Below, piece after piece: positions 41,986-50,370 of a stretch of 64,000 nt of DNA (position 1 is the first letter of the stretch; each line of letters begins with the position of its first letter). The stretch is taken from assembly GCF_900156315.1 (NCBI RefSeq), contig NZ_FTNI01000016.1, positions 1 to 64,000 on the forward strand, given 5' to 3'. Source of the DNA: Microbispora rosea (GTDB taxonomy: Bacteria > Actinomycetota > Actinomycetes > Streptosporangiales > Streptosporangiaceae). The notes beneath the pieces are model-generated. The model did not search any database, was not told the origin of the DNA, and saw only the letters and a list, made by a program, of their open reading frames with translations. Both the position numbers and the translations under genes were made by a program.

Positions 41986-42923
41986 TGCAACGCCCCCTTC
42001 AGACGGCGGATCACGGCCTCACGCGCGTCCGGCGGGTCCAGCACGACGGCGTCCGGGCCGAGGCTGGCCAGCCACCCGGCGAGCCGCTCCGCGTCGGCGA
42101 AGGTCACCTCGGCCTCGTCCCACTCCTCCGGCCCGGTGCGCACGGCCTGGGCGGCGTGCCGCAGGCCGAGGCAGGTGCCCTTGCGCACGCGCACCAGGGC
42201 GACCCGCTCGTTCGGCAGCTCCTGGTAGCCCACCATGGCCCGCAGGTCCAGCCCCTCAGGGACGGTGAACGCACCCGGCCGCCCGAGCGTGGACACGGCC
42301 CCGGTGATCCGGCTCAGCCGGAACACCCGGGCGGCGTCGCGGTCGCGGTCGTGCCCGACCAGGTACCACCGGCCGCGCCTGCTGACGACCCCCCACGGCT
42401 CGACCGTCCGCCGCAGCACCGACTCGCTGCCGGCCGACCGGTAGTCGAAGGCGACCGCTCGCCGGTCCCGCACGGCCTCCCACAGCGCCGGGAACGCGGG
42501 GTCGCGGGTGTCCACCCGCAGCTCCAGCGGGCTTTCGGCGAGGTCGGCGTGCACGCCGCCCGCGGTCAGCTTCAGCAGCGCCCCGCTGGCCGCCTCGGCG
42601 AGGCTCGCCCGCTGCCACACCTGCGCGGCCAGGCCGATGACGGCGGCCTCGTCGGGCTCCAGCGTGATCTCGGGCAGCTCGTACGCCTCGCGCACGATCC
42701 GGTAGCCGGGGTCGTCCTCCCAGGGGTCCTTGTGGACCTCGATGGGGATGCCGATCTCGCGCAGCTCGTTCTTGTCGCGCTCGAACATGCGCTGGAAGGC
42801 CTCGTCGTTGTCCGGGTCGTAGCCGGGGACGGCCTGCCGGATCTGCTCCGCGCTCAACGGCCGCCGCGTCGCGAGCAGGCAGATCACCAGATTGAGCAGC
42901 CGCTCGGTCTTCCGCCGCGACAT
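41982..42923 (-). CDS. pafB: WYL-domain transcription factor PafB
   Basis: This is the first gene of pafBC. The 313-residue protein has a winged HTH (MSRRKTERLLNLVICLLATRRPLS as its start, cited as TERLLNLVICLLATRRPL), a WYL domain (VAFDYRSAGSESVLRRTVEP, GRWYLVGHDRDRDAARVFRL) and a WCX domain. It activates DNA-repair genes under damage in mycobacteria. ATG 42923 has AAGGGAGG seven bases upstream; the longer open frame to 43193 runs over the divergent gene and is rejected. pafA is not adjacent: about 4.4 kb with unrelated genes, including the chitosanase, separates them, although in mycobacteria pafA, pafB and pafC are contiguous. Confidence 0.95.
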   Translation of the reverse strand: MSRRKTERLLNLVICLLATRRPLSAEQIRQAVPGYDPDNDEAFQRMFERDKNELREIGIPIEVHKDPWEDDPGYRIVREAYELPEITLEPDEAAVIGLAAQVWQRASLAEAASGALLKLTAGGVHADLAESPLELRVDTRDPAFPALWEAVRDRRAVAFDYRSAGSESVLRRTVEPWGVVSRRGRWYLVGHDRDRDAARVFRLSRITGAVSTLGRPGAFTVPEGLDLRAMVGYQELPNERVALVRVRKGTCLGLRHAAQAVRTGPEEWDEAEVTFADAERLAGWLASLGPDAVVLDPPDAREAVIRRLKGALQ

Positions 42924-42949
42924 CGGGCCTCCCTTCCGATGGAGAACGC

Positions 42950-42955
42950 TACCCT
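42950..42955 (+). promoter_or_regulatory. -10 element TACCCT of the DUF3866 gene
   Basis: TACCCT is followed by seven bases and GTG 42963. It decides the start, because the longer ATG at 42939 would lie upstream of the transcript. Confidence 0.5.
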
Positions 42956-42962
42956 TTTCGGC

Positions 42963-44030
42963 GTGATCAGATGGCGCAAGGGCGAAGTGGTGCGGGTCCG
43001 GCGCGAGTGGCCGGGGGCGGTGGAACTCGACGTCGCCGTCGCCGAGGGCGAGTGCCGGGCGCTCGCCTATCCCCCGCTGGTGGGACGCCCTGAAGTGGGC
43101 GACACCGTGCTGCTCAACACGACCGCCCTCGCCATGGGTCTCGGTACGGGAGGGTACGCCATGGTGGTGGCCGTCCCCGACCGTTTGCCCCAAGATCCTT
43201 CAGGCCCGGGCCACCTGGTGAAAGCACGCTACACCCCGTTGCAGGCCACCGTGCTCGGCGCGGACGAGCAGGGGTCCCCGCATCACGAGGCGCTGCGGGA
43301 GGCCGACTCGGTCGACGGGATGCCCGTGGTGGTCGCCGACCTGCACTCCGCCCTGCCCGCGATCCTGTGCGGCCTCTACGCGGACTCCCCCGGGATCAGG
43401 GTGGCGTACGTGATGCAGGACGGCGGGGCGCTGCCGGCGTGGTTCTCGATGTCGTGCGCGACGCTGCGCGAGCGCGACTGGCTGTGCGGGGTGGTGACGA
43501 CCGGCCAGTCCTTCGGCGGGGACGTCGAGGCGGTCACGCTCCACACCGGCCTGCTGGCCGCCCGCCACGTGCTCGGGGCCGACGTCGCCGTCGTCGCCCA
43601 GGGACCGGGCAACCTTGGCACCGGCACCCGCTGGGGATTTTCCGGCGTGGCCGCGGGCGAGGCCGTGAACGCCGCCGCCGTGCTGGCCGGACGGCCCGTC
43701 GCCGCACTGCGGGTCAGCGAGGGCGACCGACGCGAGCGGCACGTCGGGGTCTCGCACCACTCGCTCACGGCGTACGGCCGGGTCGCGCTGGCCCCGGCCC
43801 AGGTGGTCGTGCCGGATCTGCCCGGTGAGTTCGGCGCGACGGTGCGCGAGCAGGCTGCGGCCCTGGCCACGCGCCACGAGATCGTCACCGTGCCGGTGGA
43901 CGGCCTGCACGAGGCGCTGAAGGCGTCACCCGTGCGGCTGTCCACCATGGGCCGCGGCCTGGAGGAGGACCTGGCCTACTTCGTGACCTCCGCCGCCGCC
44001 GGGAGGCACGCGGCGTCGCTGCTCTCGTAG
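42963..44030 (+). CDS. DUF3866 family protein
   Basis: This 355-residue cytoplasmic protein of unknown function is common beside pafBC in actinobacteria. The family pattern is visible: VIRWRKGEVVRVRREWPGAV, AYPPLVGRPEVGDTVLLNTT, GGYAMVVAVPD, HLVKARYTPLQATVLG, VVADLHSALPAI, a Gly/Thr-rich VAQGPGNLGTGTRWGFSG and LRVSEGDRRERHVGVSHHSL. The Gly-rich QGPGNLGTGT loop could bind a phosphate. GTG 42963 is preferred over ATG 42939 because TACCCT lies seven bases before it. It is divergent from pafB with a 39-bp gap. Its 3' end overlaps the convergent DUF3291 gene by 55 bp. Confidence 0.88.
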   Translation: MIRWRKGEVVRVRREWPGAVELDVAVAEGECRALAYPPLVGRPEVGDTVLLNTTALAMGLGTGGYAMVVAVPDRLPQDPSGPGHLVKARYTPLQATVLGADEQGSPHHEALREADSVDGMPVVVADLHSALPAILCGLYADSPGIRVAYVMQDGGALPAWFSMSCATLRERDWLCGVVTTGQSFGGDVEAVTLHTGLLAARHVLGADVAVVAQGPGNLGTGTRWGFSGVAAGEAVNAAAVLAGRPVAALRVSEGDRRERHVGVSHHSLTAYGRVALAPAQVVVPDLPGEFGATVREQAAALATRHEIVTVPVDGLHEALKASPVRLSTMGRGLEEDLAYFVTSAAAGRHAASLLS

Positions 44031-44452
44031 AAGTCCTTGAACGTGAACGCCTCCGGGCCCGGCCCCTGCGCCCGGAGCAGGTCCAGGCGCGCCACGGCCT
44101 CGTCGAGCGGCGGCAGATGGCCCTCGGGCACCCACCACATCACCGTGTACGGCTCGGCGATCCGATGGAACCACTCGCGGCGGCGCCGCATCACCTCCAG
44201 GTGAGCGGTGCGGTAGACGAAGTTCCACAACGTCTCACGGGACTCCCAGACCGAGAGGTTCACGACCAGCATCGGTCCGTAGTCGTGCTGGATCAGGTCC
44301 GTGGGCTCATCGCCCTCCTTCATGCGCCAGACGAAACCGGGCGCGGCGTCCGACACCTGGTAGATCGGCGCCAGGGCGTCGAGGAAGCCGGTCAGCGCGG
44401 GCGAGTCGAGGGGTTCCCTGAGATGGGCGACGTTGAGCTGGGCGAGATGCAT
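43976..44452 (-). CDS. DUF3291 family protein (dimeric alpha-beta barrel)
   Basis: The 158-residue protein is of the DUF3291 type, related in fold to antibiotic-biosynthesis monooxygenases. It shows HLAQLNVAHLREPLDSPALT at the start, PGFVWRMKEG, the NLSVWESRETLWNFVYRTAH core and VMWWVPEGHLPPLDEAVARL. No cofactor motif is expected in this fold. ATG 44452 has no clear ribosome site. It lies 14 bp downstream of the ArsR/SufR-like regulator on the same strand, so the two are probably co-transcribed. Function is unknown. Confidence 0.85.
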   Translation of the reverse strand: MHLAQLNVAHLREPLDSPALTGFLDALAPIYQVSDAAPGFVWRMKEGDEPTDLIQHDYGPMLVVNLSVWESRETLWNFVYRTAHLEVMRRRREWFHRIAEPYTVMWWVPEGHLPPLDEAVARLDLLRAQGPGPEAFTFKDFYESSDAACLPAAAEVTK

Positions 44453-44466
44453 GCCGCGATTCTATG

Positions 44467-45129
44467 TCAATCTACGTTGTTTTTAGAAGACGTCCCGGCG
44501 GACGTGAAGGCCACACAGCACTCTCCCGGTCTCGGATCGAGCGTCGCGACGACCCCGGTCTCGCCCAGACCGGCCAGCATCCCCTGGCAGAGCGCGAGGT
44601 TCATCGAGCACACGAGCAGCGGGTGGCTTTCGGCCAGCACGTGGAAGGGACAGTTGCGCAACCGCACCCGTCCGCCCCCCTCGTACGGCTCGTAGCCGCG
44701 CCCGCGCAGCACCTCCACGAGGCCGGCGGACTCGCCGGCGGCCAGACGCTCTCCGGTCCGCCGGGCGGCCTCCTCGGCCTTCTCCTCTCCGCCCAGCAGG
44801 TCGACGGTCTCCGCCAGCACGAGCGCGAGCGTGCGGTAGTCGCGGGGCGGCAGGCTCACGGTCCGCTCCTCGCGCGCCCGCCGGTAGACCTTCGCAGGGC
44901 GGCCGCCACCGGGGCCGGCCTTGCCGCTCAGCCGCTTGAACCCCGACTCCAGCAGGCCCGCCTCGACCAGCTTGTCCAGGTGGTGGGCCGCCAGCGTGCG
45001 CTGGACGCCGGTCGCCTCGGCCGCCTCGTTGCGACCCACATCCCGCCCCTGCTCGGCCACGTACCCGTACAGCGCCCGCCGTACGGGATCGCCGAGCACG
45101 CTCATCGACTCCAGGTCGTCGCTCGTCAC
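44467..45129 (-). CDS. SufR-like helix-turn-helix regulator with a C-terminal Cys cluster
   Basis: The 220-residue regulator has an ArsR-type winged HTH (DPVRRALYGYVAEQGRDVGR, TGVQRTLAAHHLDKLVEAGL) and an effector part rich in conserved Cys: RNCPFHVLAESHPLLVCSMN, LALCQGML and PGECCVAF. This Cys pattern resembles SufR-type iron-sulfur-sensing repressors, but the ligand is not proved here and no suf genes are nearby. GTG 45129 is six bases after TAGACT, so the transcript is likely leaderless. It is divergent from the chitosanase gene and 62 bp from the Csn operator. Confidence 0.87.
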   Translation of the reverse strand: MTSDDLESMSVLGDPVRRALYGYVAEQGRDVGRNEAAEATGVQRTLAAHHLDKLVEAGLLESGFKRLSGKAGPGGGRPAKVYRRAREERTVSLPPRDYRTLALVLAETVDLLGGEEKAEEAARRTGERLAAGESAGLVEVLRGRGYEPYEGGGRVRLRNCPFHVLAESHPLLVCSMNLALCQGMLAGLGETGVVATLDPRPGECCVAFTSAGTSSKNNVD

Positions 45130-45135
45130 AGCCGG

Positions 45136-45141
45136 AGTCTA
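45136..45141 (-). promoter_or_regulatory. -10 element TAGACT of the SufR-like gene
   Basis: TAGACT on the minus strand is separated by six bases from GTG 45129. Confidence 0.55.
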
Positions 45142-45191
45142 GGTCGTGCCGCCGCCGGGACCGTTGACACCGCCGTGCGGCACTGCTTTTC

Positions 45192-45208
45192 TTAGGAAAC
45201 CTTCCTAA
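45192..45208. promoter_or_regulatory. CsnR-type operator in front of the chitosanase gene
   Basis: TTAGGAAACCTTCCTAA has the same TTAGGAA-N3-TTCCTAA architecture as the site before csnR (14066-14082), differing in one spacer base. It ends 86 bp before the chitosanase start. The repressor encoded at 14106 is the obvious ligand. Confidence 0.85.
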
Positions 45209-45294
45209 CTAATTCCCCTCACGAGGGCTCACCCCCGCCCGCGCCCCCTTCCCGCCACGACGCACGGCCGCGGGCGGAGAACGGAGCGACGCAC

Positions 45295-46188
45295 GTGAAA
45301 GACCCGCTGACCAGGCGCACTCCCCCGCGCATTCCCGGGCGCGCGGCTCTGCTGCTCGTGGCCGCCGCGGCCGTACTCCCCGCGAACGCCGTACTCCCCG
45401 CGAACGCGGCGGTAGCCGGCACCGGCGGCCCGGCCGCCGCCGGGGAGACCGTGAAGGTGGCGGTCGAGGCGGTGCCCGCCGACCTCACGGACCCGGAGAA
45501 GAAGGAGATCGCGATGGAGCTGGTCTCCAGCGCGGAGAACTCCTCACTCGACTGGAAGGCCCAGTACAAGTACATCGAGGACATCGACGACGGGCGCGGC
45601 TACACCGCCGGGATCATCGGCTTCTGCTCGGGGACCGGCGACATGCTCGACCTGGTCGAGCTCTACACCGCGCGCAGGCCCGGCAACGTGCTGGCGAAGT
45701 ACCTGCCCGCGCTGCGGAAGGTGAACGGCACCGACTCGCACCGGGGGCTTGACCCGAACTTCCCCAAGGACTGGCGCGCCGCCGCCGCGGACCCCGTGTT
45801 CCGGCAGGCGCAGAACGACGAGCGCGACCGGGTCTACTTCGATCCCGCCGTGGCCCAGGCCAAGGCCGACGGCCTGCGCGCGCTCGGACAGTTCGTCTAC
45901 TACGACGCCATGGTGATGCACGGCCCCGGCAGCGACCCGGTCAGCTTCGGCGGCATCCGGAAGACGGCCATGAAGAAGGCGAGGACCCCGGCGCAGGGCG
46001 GCGACGAGGTCGTCTACCTCAACGCGTTCCTCGACGCCCGTAAGGCCGCGATGAAGACCGAGGAGGCGCACAGCGACACCAGCCGGGTCGACACCGCCCA
46101 GCGGGTGTTCCTCAAGAACGGCGACCTCGACCTCGACCCGCCGCTGCGCTGGAAGGTCTACGGCGACAGCTACCGGATCCCCGGCTGA
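45295..46188 (+). CDS. csn: Secreted GH46 chitosanase
   Basis: This 297-residue exported endo-chitosanase cuts chitosan into glucosamine oligomers. The catalytic acid Glu81 (LVSSAENSSLDWKAQYKY) and base Asp99 (IEDIDDGRGYTAGIIGF) are spaced 18 residues apart, as in the Streptomyces N174 enzyme. The hallmark GFCSGTGDMLDLVELY follows. The signal peptide (RRTPPRIPGRAALLLVAAAA) contains an RR pair but not a clean twin-arginine motif, so Sec export is as likely. A duplicated 18-bp unit encodes VLPANAVLPANA at the cleavage region. GTG 45295 has GGAG nine bases upstream. The shared operator ties it to the csnR-K operon: chitosan is cut outside, imported by CsnEFG and processed by CsnH/CsnK. Confidence 0.95.
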   Translation: MKDPLTRRTPPRIPGRAALLLVAAAAVLPANAVLPANAAVAGTGGPAAAGETVKVAVEAVPADLTDPEKKEIAMELVSSAENSSLDWKAQYKYIEDIDDGRGYTAGIIGFCSGTGDMLDLVELYTARRPGNVLAKYLPALRKVNGTDSHRGLDPNFPKDWRAAAADPVFRQAQNDERDRVYFDPAVAQAKADGLRALGQFVYYDAMVMHGPGSDPVSFGGIRKTAMKKARTPAQGGDEVVYLNAFLDARKAAMKTEEAHSDTSRVDTAQRVFLKNGDLDLDPPLRWKVYGDSYRIPG

Positions 46189-46202
46189 CGCCCATACGCG
46201 AA

Positions 46203-46235
46203 GGGCCCCTCTCACCGGACCGGTGAGAGGGGCCC
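46203..46235. terminator. Strong bidirectional hairpin between chitosanase and FKBP genes
   Basis: A perfect 16-bp inverted repeat (GGGCCCCTCTCACCGG and its complement CCGGTGAGAGGGGCCC) around one base. It sits between convergent genes and can terminate both. Confidence 0.88.
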
Positions 46236-46251
46236 CTGTCGTACGTGGCTG

Positions 46252-47214
46252 TCAGGCCGCGCCGAGGACGTCCACGACGAAGACGAGCGTGTCGGTGCCC
46301 TTGATGCCGCCCTGCGCGTTGCCCTCCTTGCCGTAGCCGAGGTCCGGCGGGATCGTGATCAGGACGCGGCTGCCGACCGGGACGCCGGTCAGGCCCTGCG
46401 CCCAGCCCTTGACGACCTGGTCGAGGGCGAACGTCGCGGGCTGGCCCCGCTCCCAGCTGGAGTCGAACTGCTTGTCGGTGCCCCAGATCTTGCCGACGTA
46501 GTGGGCGAGGACCGTCTGATCGGCCTTCACCTCCGGGCCGCCACCCTTGATCACGGTCTTGACGACCAGCTTCTTGGGCGCCTTCTCGCTGGTCTTGGTG
46601 GTCAGCGTCGGGGCCTTGTCGCCCGCGGCGTTCTCGACCTTCACGCCGGCGACGCCGGGGTCGACGGCGGTGCCCTGGACGGACTTCAGCGCGGCCCCCA
46701 TCACGTCGATGACCAGCACCTGGGACGTGGTGTTGAAGTCCTGACCCTGCTGCTTGGCCTGGTCGACCTGCTCCGCGCTCAGGCTGTCCTTCGCGACGAC
46801 GGCCATGACCCGGCCGCCCGGCTTGGCGCCGACCAGCGCCTCGTGCAGCGCCTTGGGCAGCTGCGGGCTGACCGAGACGAACTCCGACTTGCCCTGGTCG
46901 TAGTCGGACCCGGCCGCCTTGTTCTCCTTGCCGTCCCAGTTGTAGACGGTGACGTTGGCGGTGAGGACGTCGCCGTCCTTGGCCGGGGTGCCCTGACCCT
47001 CGATGACCTTGACAGAGGCCGACGTGAGCGACGGCTTGCCCGCCGGGAAGGTCAGGGTGGGCTTCTTGCCGGCCTCTCCCGTCACCTTGATGGCCGAGGC
47101 GGCGGCCTGGCCACTGGAGGTGGGGCTCGCGCTGGACGCGCTCTTCTGCGCGGTTCCGCAGGCGGCGGCGAGCAACAAGGGCAGGGCGGCGACGAGTGCC
47201 GTACGACGGCGCAT
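46252..47214 (-). CDS. FKBP-type peptidyl-prolyl isomerase lipoprotein
   Basis: This exported lipoprotein (320 residues) should catalyse prolyl isomerisation at the outer membrane face, aiding folding of secreted proteins. The signal is MRRRTALVAALPLLLAAACG with lipobox AAAC (Cys19). Two FKBP-like domains are visible. The N-terminal copy is degenerate (DGDVLTANVTVYNWDG, LPKALHEALVGAKPGGRVM). The C-terminal copy is canonical (VLAHYVGKIWGTDKQFDSSW, VVKGWAQGLTGVPVGSRVLI, TIPPDLGYG, GTDTLVFVVDVL). ATG 47214 follows GAGGA; the frame open to 47346 has no signal peptide at its start. It lies directly downstream of pafA on the same strand, the usual position for this protein. Confidence 0.93.
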   Translation of the reverse strand: MRRRTALVAALPLLLAAACGTAQKSASSASPTSSGQAAASAIKVTGEAGKKPTLTFPAGKPSLTSASVKVIEGQGTPAKDGDVLTANVTVYNWDGKENKAAGSDYDQGKSEFVSVSPQLPKALHEALVGAKPGGRVMAVVAKDSLSAEQVDQAKQQGQDFNTTSQVLVIDVMGAALKSVQGTAVDPGVAGVKVENAAGDKAPTLTTKTSEKAPKKLVVKTVIKGGGPEVKADQTVLAHYVGKIWGTDKQFDSSWERGQPATFALDQVVKGWAQGLTGVPVGSRVLITIPPDLGYGKEGNAQGGIKGTDTLVFVVDVLGAA

Positions 47215-47235
47215 ATGGGAATCCTCAAACAGACA

Positions 47236-47265
47236 GCGGGTCCGGGCTAGGCTACCCGAACCCGC
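47236..47265 (-). terminator. Hairpin after pafA
   Basis: GCGGGTCCGGG pairs with CCCGAACCCGC (one mismatch) around an eight-base loop, 21 bp after the pafA stop. Confidence 0.55.
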
Positions 47266-47285
47266 CGTCAGAGCGGTGTAAGAGA

Positions 47286-48644
47286 TCACATGCCCGCGAT
47301 GAGCTTCTCGACTCTCTCGTCCACGCTGCGGAACGGATCCTTGCACAGCACCGTCCGCTGGGCCTGGTCGTTGAGCTTCAGGTGGACCCAGTCAACCGTG
47401 AAGTCGCGCCGCTTCTCCTGGGCCTTGCGGATGAACTCCCCGCGCAGCTTGGCCCGTGTGGTCTGCGGCGGAACCGACTTCGCCTCGAAGATGCGGACGT
47501 CGTCGGCCACTCTCTCGACGGCCCCCCGCTTCTGCAGGAGGTAGAACAGCCCGCGCTTGCGGTGCACGTCGTGGTAGGCCAGGTCGAGCTGCGCGACGCG
47601 CGGCGACGACAGCGGCAGGTCGTACTTCTGCCTGTAACGTTCAATCATCTGGTACTTGGTGACCCAGTCGATCTCCCGGGAGACCAGGTCGAGGTCGCCC
47701 GTGTCGACCGCCCGGAGCGTGCGCTCCCACAGCTCCAGCACCCGCTTGGCGATGGCGTCCCCGCCACGCCTGTCGACGAAGTCCTGCGCCTTTGTCAGGT
47801 ACTCCTGCTGGATCTCCAGCGACGAGGCCTCGCGGCCGTTGGCCAGGCGCACCCTCCGCCGGCCCGTCATGTCGTGGGACACCTCCCGGATCGCCCTGAT
47901 CGGGTTCTCCAGGGACAGGTCGCGCATCACCACCCCGGCCTCGATCATGCGCAGCACCAGGTCGGTGGCGCCGACCTTGAGCAGCATCGTGGTCTCGCTC
48001 ATGTTCGAGTCGCCCACGATGACGTGCAGCCGGCGGAACCGCTCGGCGTCCGCGTGCGGCTCGTCACGGGTGTTGATGATCGGCCGGGACCGGGTGGTCG
48101 CCGAGGAGACGCCCTCCCAGATGTGCTCGGCCCGCTGGGAGACGCAGTAGACGGCTCCGCGCGGGGTCTGCAGCACCTTGCCCGCGCCGCAGATGATCTG
48201 CCGCGTCACCAGGTAAGGGATCAGGACGTCGGCCAGCCGCCCGAACTCCCCGTGCCGACCCACGAGGTAGTTCTCGTGGCAGCCGTAGGAGTTGCCGGCC
48301 GAGTCGGTGTTGTTCTTGAACAGGTAGATGTCTCCCGCGATGCCCTCCTCGCGGAGCCGCTTCTCGGCGTCCACGAGGAGTCCCTCCAGGATTCGCTCCC
48401 CCGCCTTGTCGTGGGTGACCAGCTCCACGACGTTGTCGCATTCAGGGGTGGCGTACTCGGGATGGCTGCCCACGTCCAGGTAGAGACGTGCGCCGTTGCG
48501 CAGGAATACGTTGCTCGATCGGCCCCAGGACACCACTCGCCGGAACAGGTACCGCGCCACCTCGTCCGGTGACAGCCTCCGCTGCCCGCGGAACGTGCAG
48601 GTGACGCCGTACTCGTTCTCCAGCCCGAATATGCGTCGATCCAT
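47286..48644 (-). CDS. pafA: Pup--protein ligase PafA
   Basis: This ATP-dependent ligase joins the C-terminal Glu of deamidated Pup to target lysines. It has 452 residues, the same length as the mycobacterial enzyme. The glutamine-synthetase-like fold begins [20 protein letters not shown]. The general base Asp57 is in [19 protein letters not shown]. The nucleotide-site Glu and Asn residues lie in [20 protein letters not shown], and [20 protein letters not shown] completes the active site. ATG 48644 lies six bases after TAGTGT; a GTG at 48647 is in frame but would fall outside a leaderless transcript. Downstream is the FKBP gene; upstream, a lipoprotein and prcA. Confidence 0.97.
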   Translation of the reverse strand: MDRRIFGLENEYGVTCTFRGQRRLSPDEVARYLFRRVVSWGRSSNVFLRNGARLYLDVGSHPEYATPECDNVVELVTHDKAGERILEGLLVDAEKRLREEGIAGDIYLFKNNTDSAGNSYGCHENYLVGRHGEFGRLADVLIPYLVTRQIICGAGKVLQTPRGAVYCVSQRAEHIWEGVSSATTRSRPIINTRDEPHADAERFRRLHVIVGDSNMSETTMLLKVGATDLVLRMIEAGVVMRDLSLENPIRAIREVSHDMTGRRRVRLANGREASSLEIQQEYLTKAQDFVDRRGGDAIAKRVLELWERTLRAVDTGDLDLVSREIDWVTKYQMIERYRQKYDLPLSSPRVAQLDLAYHDVHRKRGLFYLLQKRGAVERVADDVRIFEAKSVPPQTTRAKLRGEFIRKAQEKRRDFTVDWVHLKLNDQAQRTVLCKDPFRSVDERVEKLIAGM

Positions 48645-48650
48645 CACCTC

Positions 48651-48656
48651 ACACTA
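48651..48656 (-). promoter_or_regulatory. -10 element TAGTGT of pafA
   Basis: TAGTGT on the minus strand is followed by GAGGTG and ATG 48644. The spacing is leaderless-type. It suggests pafA has its own promoter rather than reading through from prcA. Confidence 0.5.
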
Positions 48657-48712
48657 TTCCCATAAACCGGCGGCCGAACAGTGATCAGGCGGTGGAATGC
48701 GAGAAGAAGGGC

Positions 48713-49399
48713 TCAGGCGGCGTAGATCTCCGTCACCTTGACGATCTGCCCGCCCTTGACGGTGATGAGCGCCCGCAGGTCGCCCGCGTCCGCCCGCAGG
48801 ACCAGCTTGTCCCGGGAGCAGCGCTGGGAGCCGAGGTAGTCGCCGTCGATGGTCTGGTCCTTGCCGTCGCAGCCGACCGCGCTGAGGAACACGACGTCGC
48901 CGGCGATCGGCGCGGCGAAGGCCGTCACGTCCCCCTCCGGCGGCCCCTCGAAGTGGCCGCTGGTGCTGCCGCCGTATTCCTTGACGAACTTGATGGGCCG
49001 GTACTCCGCCACGTTCTCGTCGTGCATGGCCACCAGCTGGCCGCGTACGACACCGTCGCTGCTGGGGCTGAGCCCCTTGGTGAAGTCGTGCCCGGGGTCC
49101 GACTGGAGGGTCCCGCCGAAGGGGGCCGGCGTCTTGTCCATGATCGGCGGCCCGGCCTTGCCCGGCTTCGCCGTCGGGGCGGTCGTGCCCGAGTCGGTGG
49201 GCGTGTCCGCCGCCGGAGCGTCGGAGGCGGCCGGGTCGGCGGACGGCTCCGCGGGCGACGCCGGGGCCGTCACCGTCACGGTTGCGGTCACGGTGGGCGA
49301 GGCCGCCGTGCCGGAGGCTCCGGAGCACGCGGTCAGCGACAGGAGGGTGACGGCGACGGCCGGAACGCCCGCTCGCCGAAAGAGATCAAAAGTCGTCAT
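48713..49399 (-). CDS. Lipoprotein of unknown function between prcA and pafA
   Basis: I do not recognise the family of this 228-residue predicted lipoprotein. The signal is MTTFDLFRRAGVPAVAVTLL with lipobox LTAC (Cys25), followed by a 70-residue Thr/Ala/Pro linker that probably spans the cell wall. A folded C-terminal domain (about residues 85-228: RGQLVAMHDENVAEYRPIKF, TAFAAPIAGDVVFLSAVGCDG, YLGSQRCSRDKLVLRADAG) follows, with two Cys that could pair. ATG 49399 lies nine bases after TAGTCT, so its leader may be very short. It separates prcA from pafA and ends 68 bp before pafA. Confidence 0.75.
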   Translation of the reverse strand: MTTFDLFRRAGVPAVAVTLLSLTACSGASGTAASPTVTATVTVTAPASPAEPSADPAASDAPAADTPTDSGTTAPTAKPGKAGPPIMDKTPAPFGGTLQSDPGHDFTKGLSPSSDGVVRGQLVAMHDENVAEYRPIKFVKEYGGSTSGHFEGPPEGDVTAFAAPIAGDVVFLSAVGCDGKDQTIDGDYLGSQRCSRDKLVLRADAGDLRALITVKGGQIVKVTEIYAA

Positions 49400-49468
49400 A
49401 ACGGCATGAGACTAGCGAAATCGGAGGTCGACCGAGCCGAAACGCCCGAGCCGCCCCCATGACACGGT

Positions 49469-49500
49469 GGCGCCGCGCCCCCTGGTGAGGACGCGGCGCC
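49469..49500 (-). terminator. Hairpin after prcA
   Basis: GGCGCCGCG (49469-49477) pairs perfectly with CGCGGCGCC (49492-49500) over a 14-base loop, 24 bp past the prcA stop. It would separate prcBA from the lipoprotein and pafA transcripts. Confidence 0.65.
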
Positions 49501-49524
49501 CGGCCGTACGGCGGAAGGACGGGG

Positions 49525-50349
49525 CTACTCGCCGGAGCCCGTGTCGATGTCGCCCTCAGGGGCGATCGGCGGGGCGGTGTCGGGAGCCTGCTCGGCCGAC
49601 GCCTGCTCCTCCTGGGCCTGCTCGGCGACGGGCTGCCGCGCGCCCTCCTGGCTCTCCTTGGCGGCCTCCAGGAGCTTCTCCAGGCGGGGCCCGGTCAGGC
49701 GCAGGAACTTGCGGTGCTCCCTGCCCCGGTCGAGGACGGCGACCTCGATCTGGGTGACCGGGGGACGCTCGCCGCCCGGCTCGGTCAGGGCGGTCAGCGC
49801 GGCGTCGAGGGCCTGCGGCAGCGGCAGTCCGTCGACGTAGCGCTCCTTCAGGCGTCCCCCGACGGCGTCGGCCTGGCCGCCGATCACGGCCATGCCCTGC
49901 TCGTCGAAGACGGAGCCGTCGAAGGTGATCCGGTAGATCTGGTCGTCCTCGGCCGCCTCGCCGACCTCTGCGACGACGATCTCCACCTCGAACGACTTGA
50001 TCGACTCGGTGAAGATCATGCCGAGCTGCTGGGCGTACAGGTTCGCCAGGCCGCGGCCGGTGACGTCGTTGCGGTTGAACGTGTAGCCGTTGATGTCCGC
50101 GTAGCGGATGCCGGCCAGGCGGAGCGACTCGAACTCGTTGTAGCGCCCCACCGCGGCGAAGCCGATGCGGTCGTAGATCTCACTGATCTTGTGCAGCGCC
50201 TTGGACGGGTTGGGCGCCACGAACAGGATGCCGTCGGCGTACTGCATCACGACCACGCTGCGACCGCGAGCGATGCCCTTGCGGGCATACTCCGCCCTGT
50301 CCCGCATGATCTGCTCGGGCGAGGCATATCCTCCGAAGGGGATGGACAC
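49525..50349 (-). CDS. prcA: 20S proteasome alpha subunit
   Basis: The 274-residue subunit forms the gated outer rings of the 20S proteasome. The alpha-type N-terminal gate and H0 helix ([22 protein letters not shown]) and the fold motifs [40 protein letters not shown] and [20 protein letters not shown] are present. It ends in an acidic, Gln/Ala-rich tail (about residues 235-274) typical of actinobacterial PrcA. GTG 50349 follows GAGAGGA by ten bases and lies 21 bp after prcB. Confidence 0.96.
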   Translation of the reverse strand: MSIPFGGYASPEQIMRDRAEYARKGIARGRSVVVMQYADGILFVAPNPSKALHKISEIYDRIGFAAVGRYNEFESLRLAGIRYADINGYTFNRNDVTGRGLANLYAQQLGMIFTESIKSFEVEIVVAEVGEAAEDDQIYRITFDGSVFDEQGMAVIGGQADAVGGRLKERYVDGLPLPQALDAALTALTEPGGERPPVTQIEVAVLDRGREHRKFLRLTGPRLEKLLEAAKESQEGARQPVAEQAQEEQASAEQAPDTAPPIAPEGDIDTGSGE

Positions 50350-50370
50350 CGGGGGTGATCCTCTCTTGGG

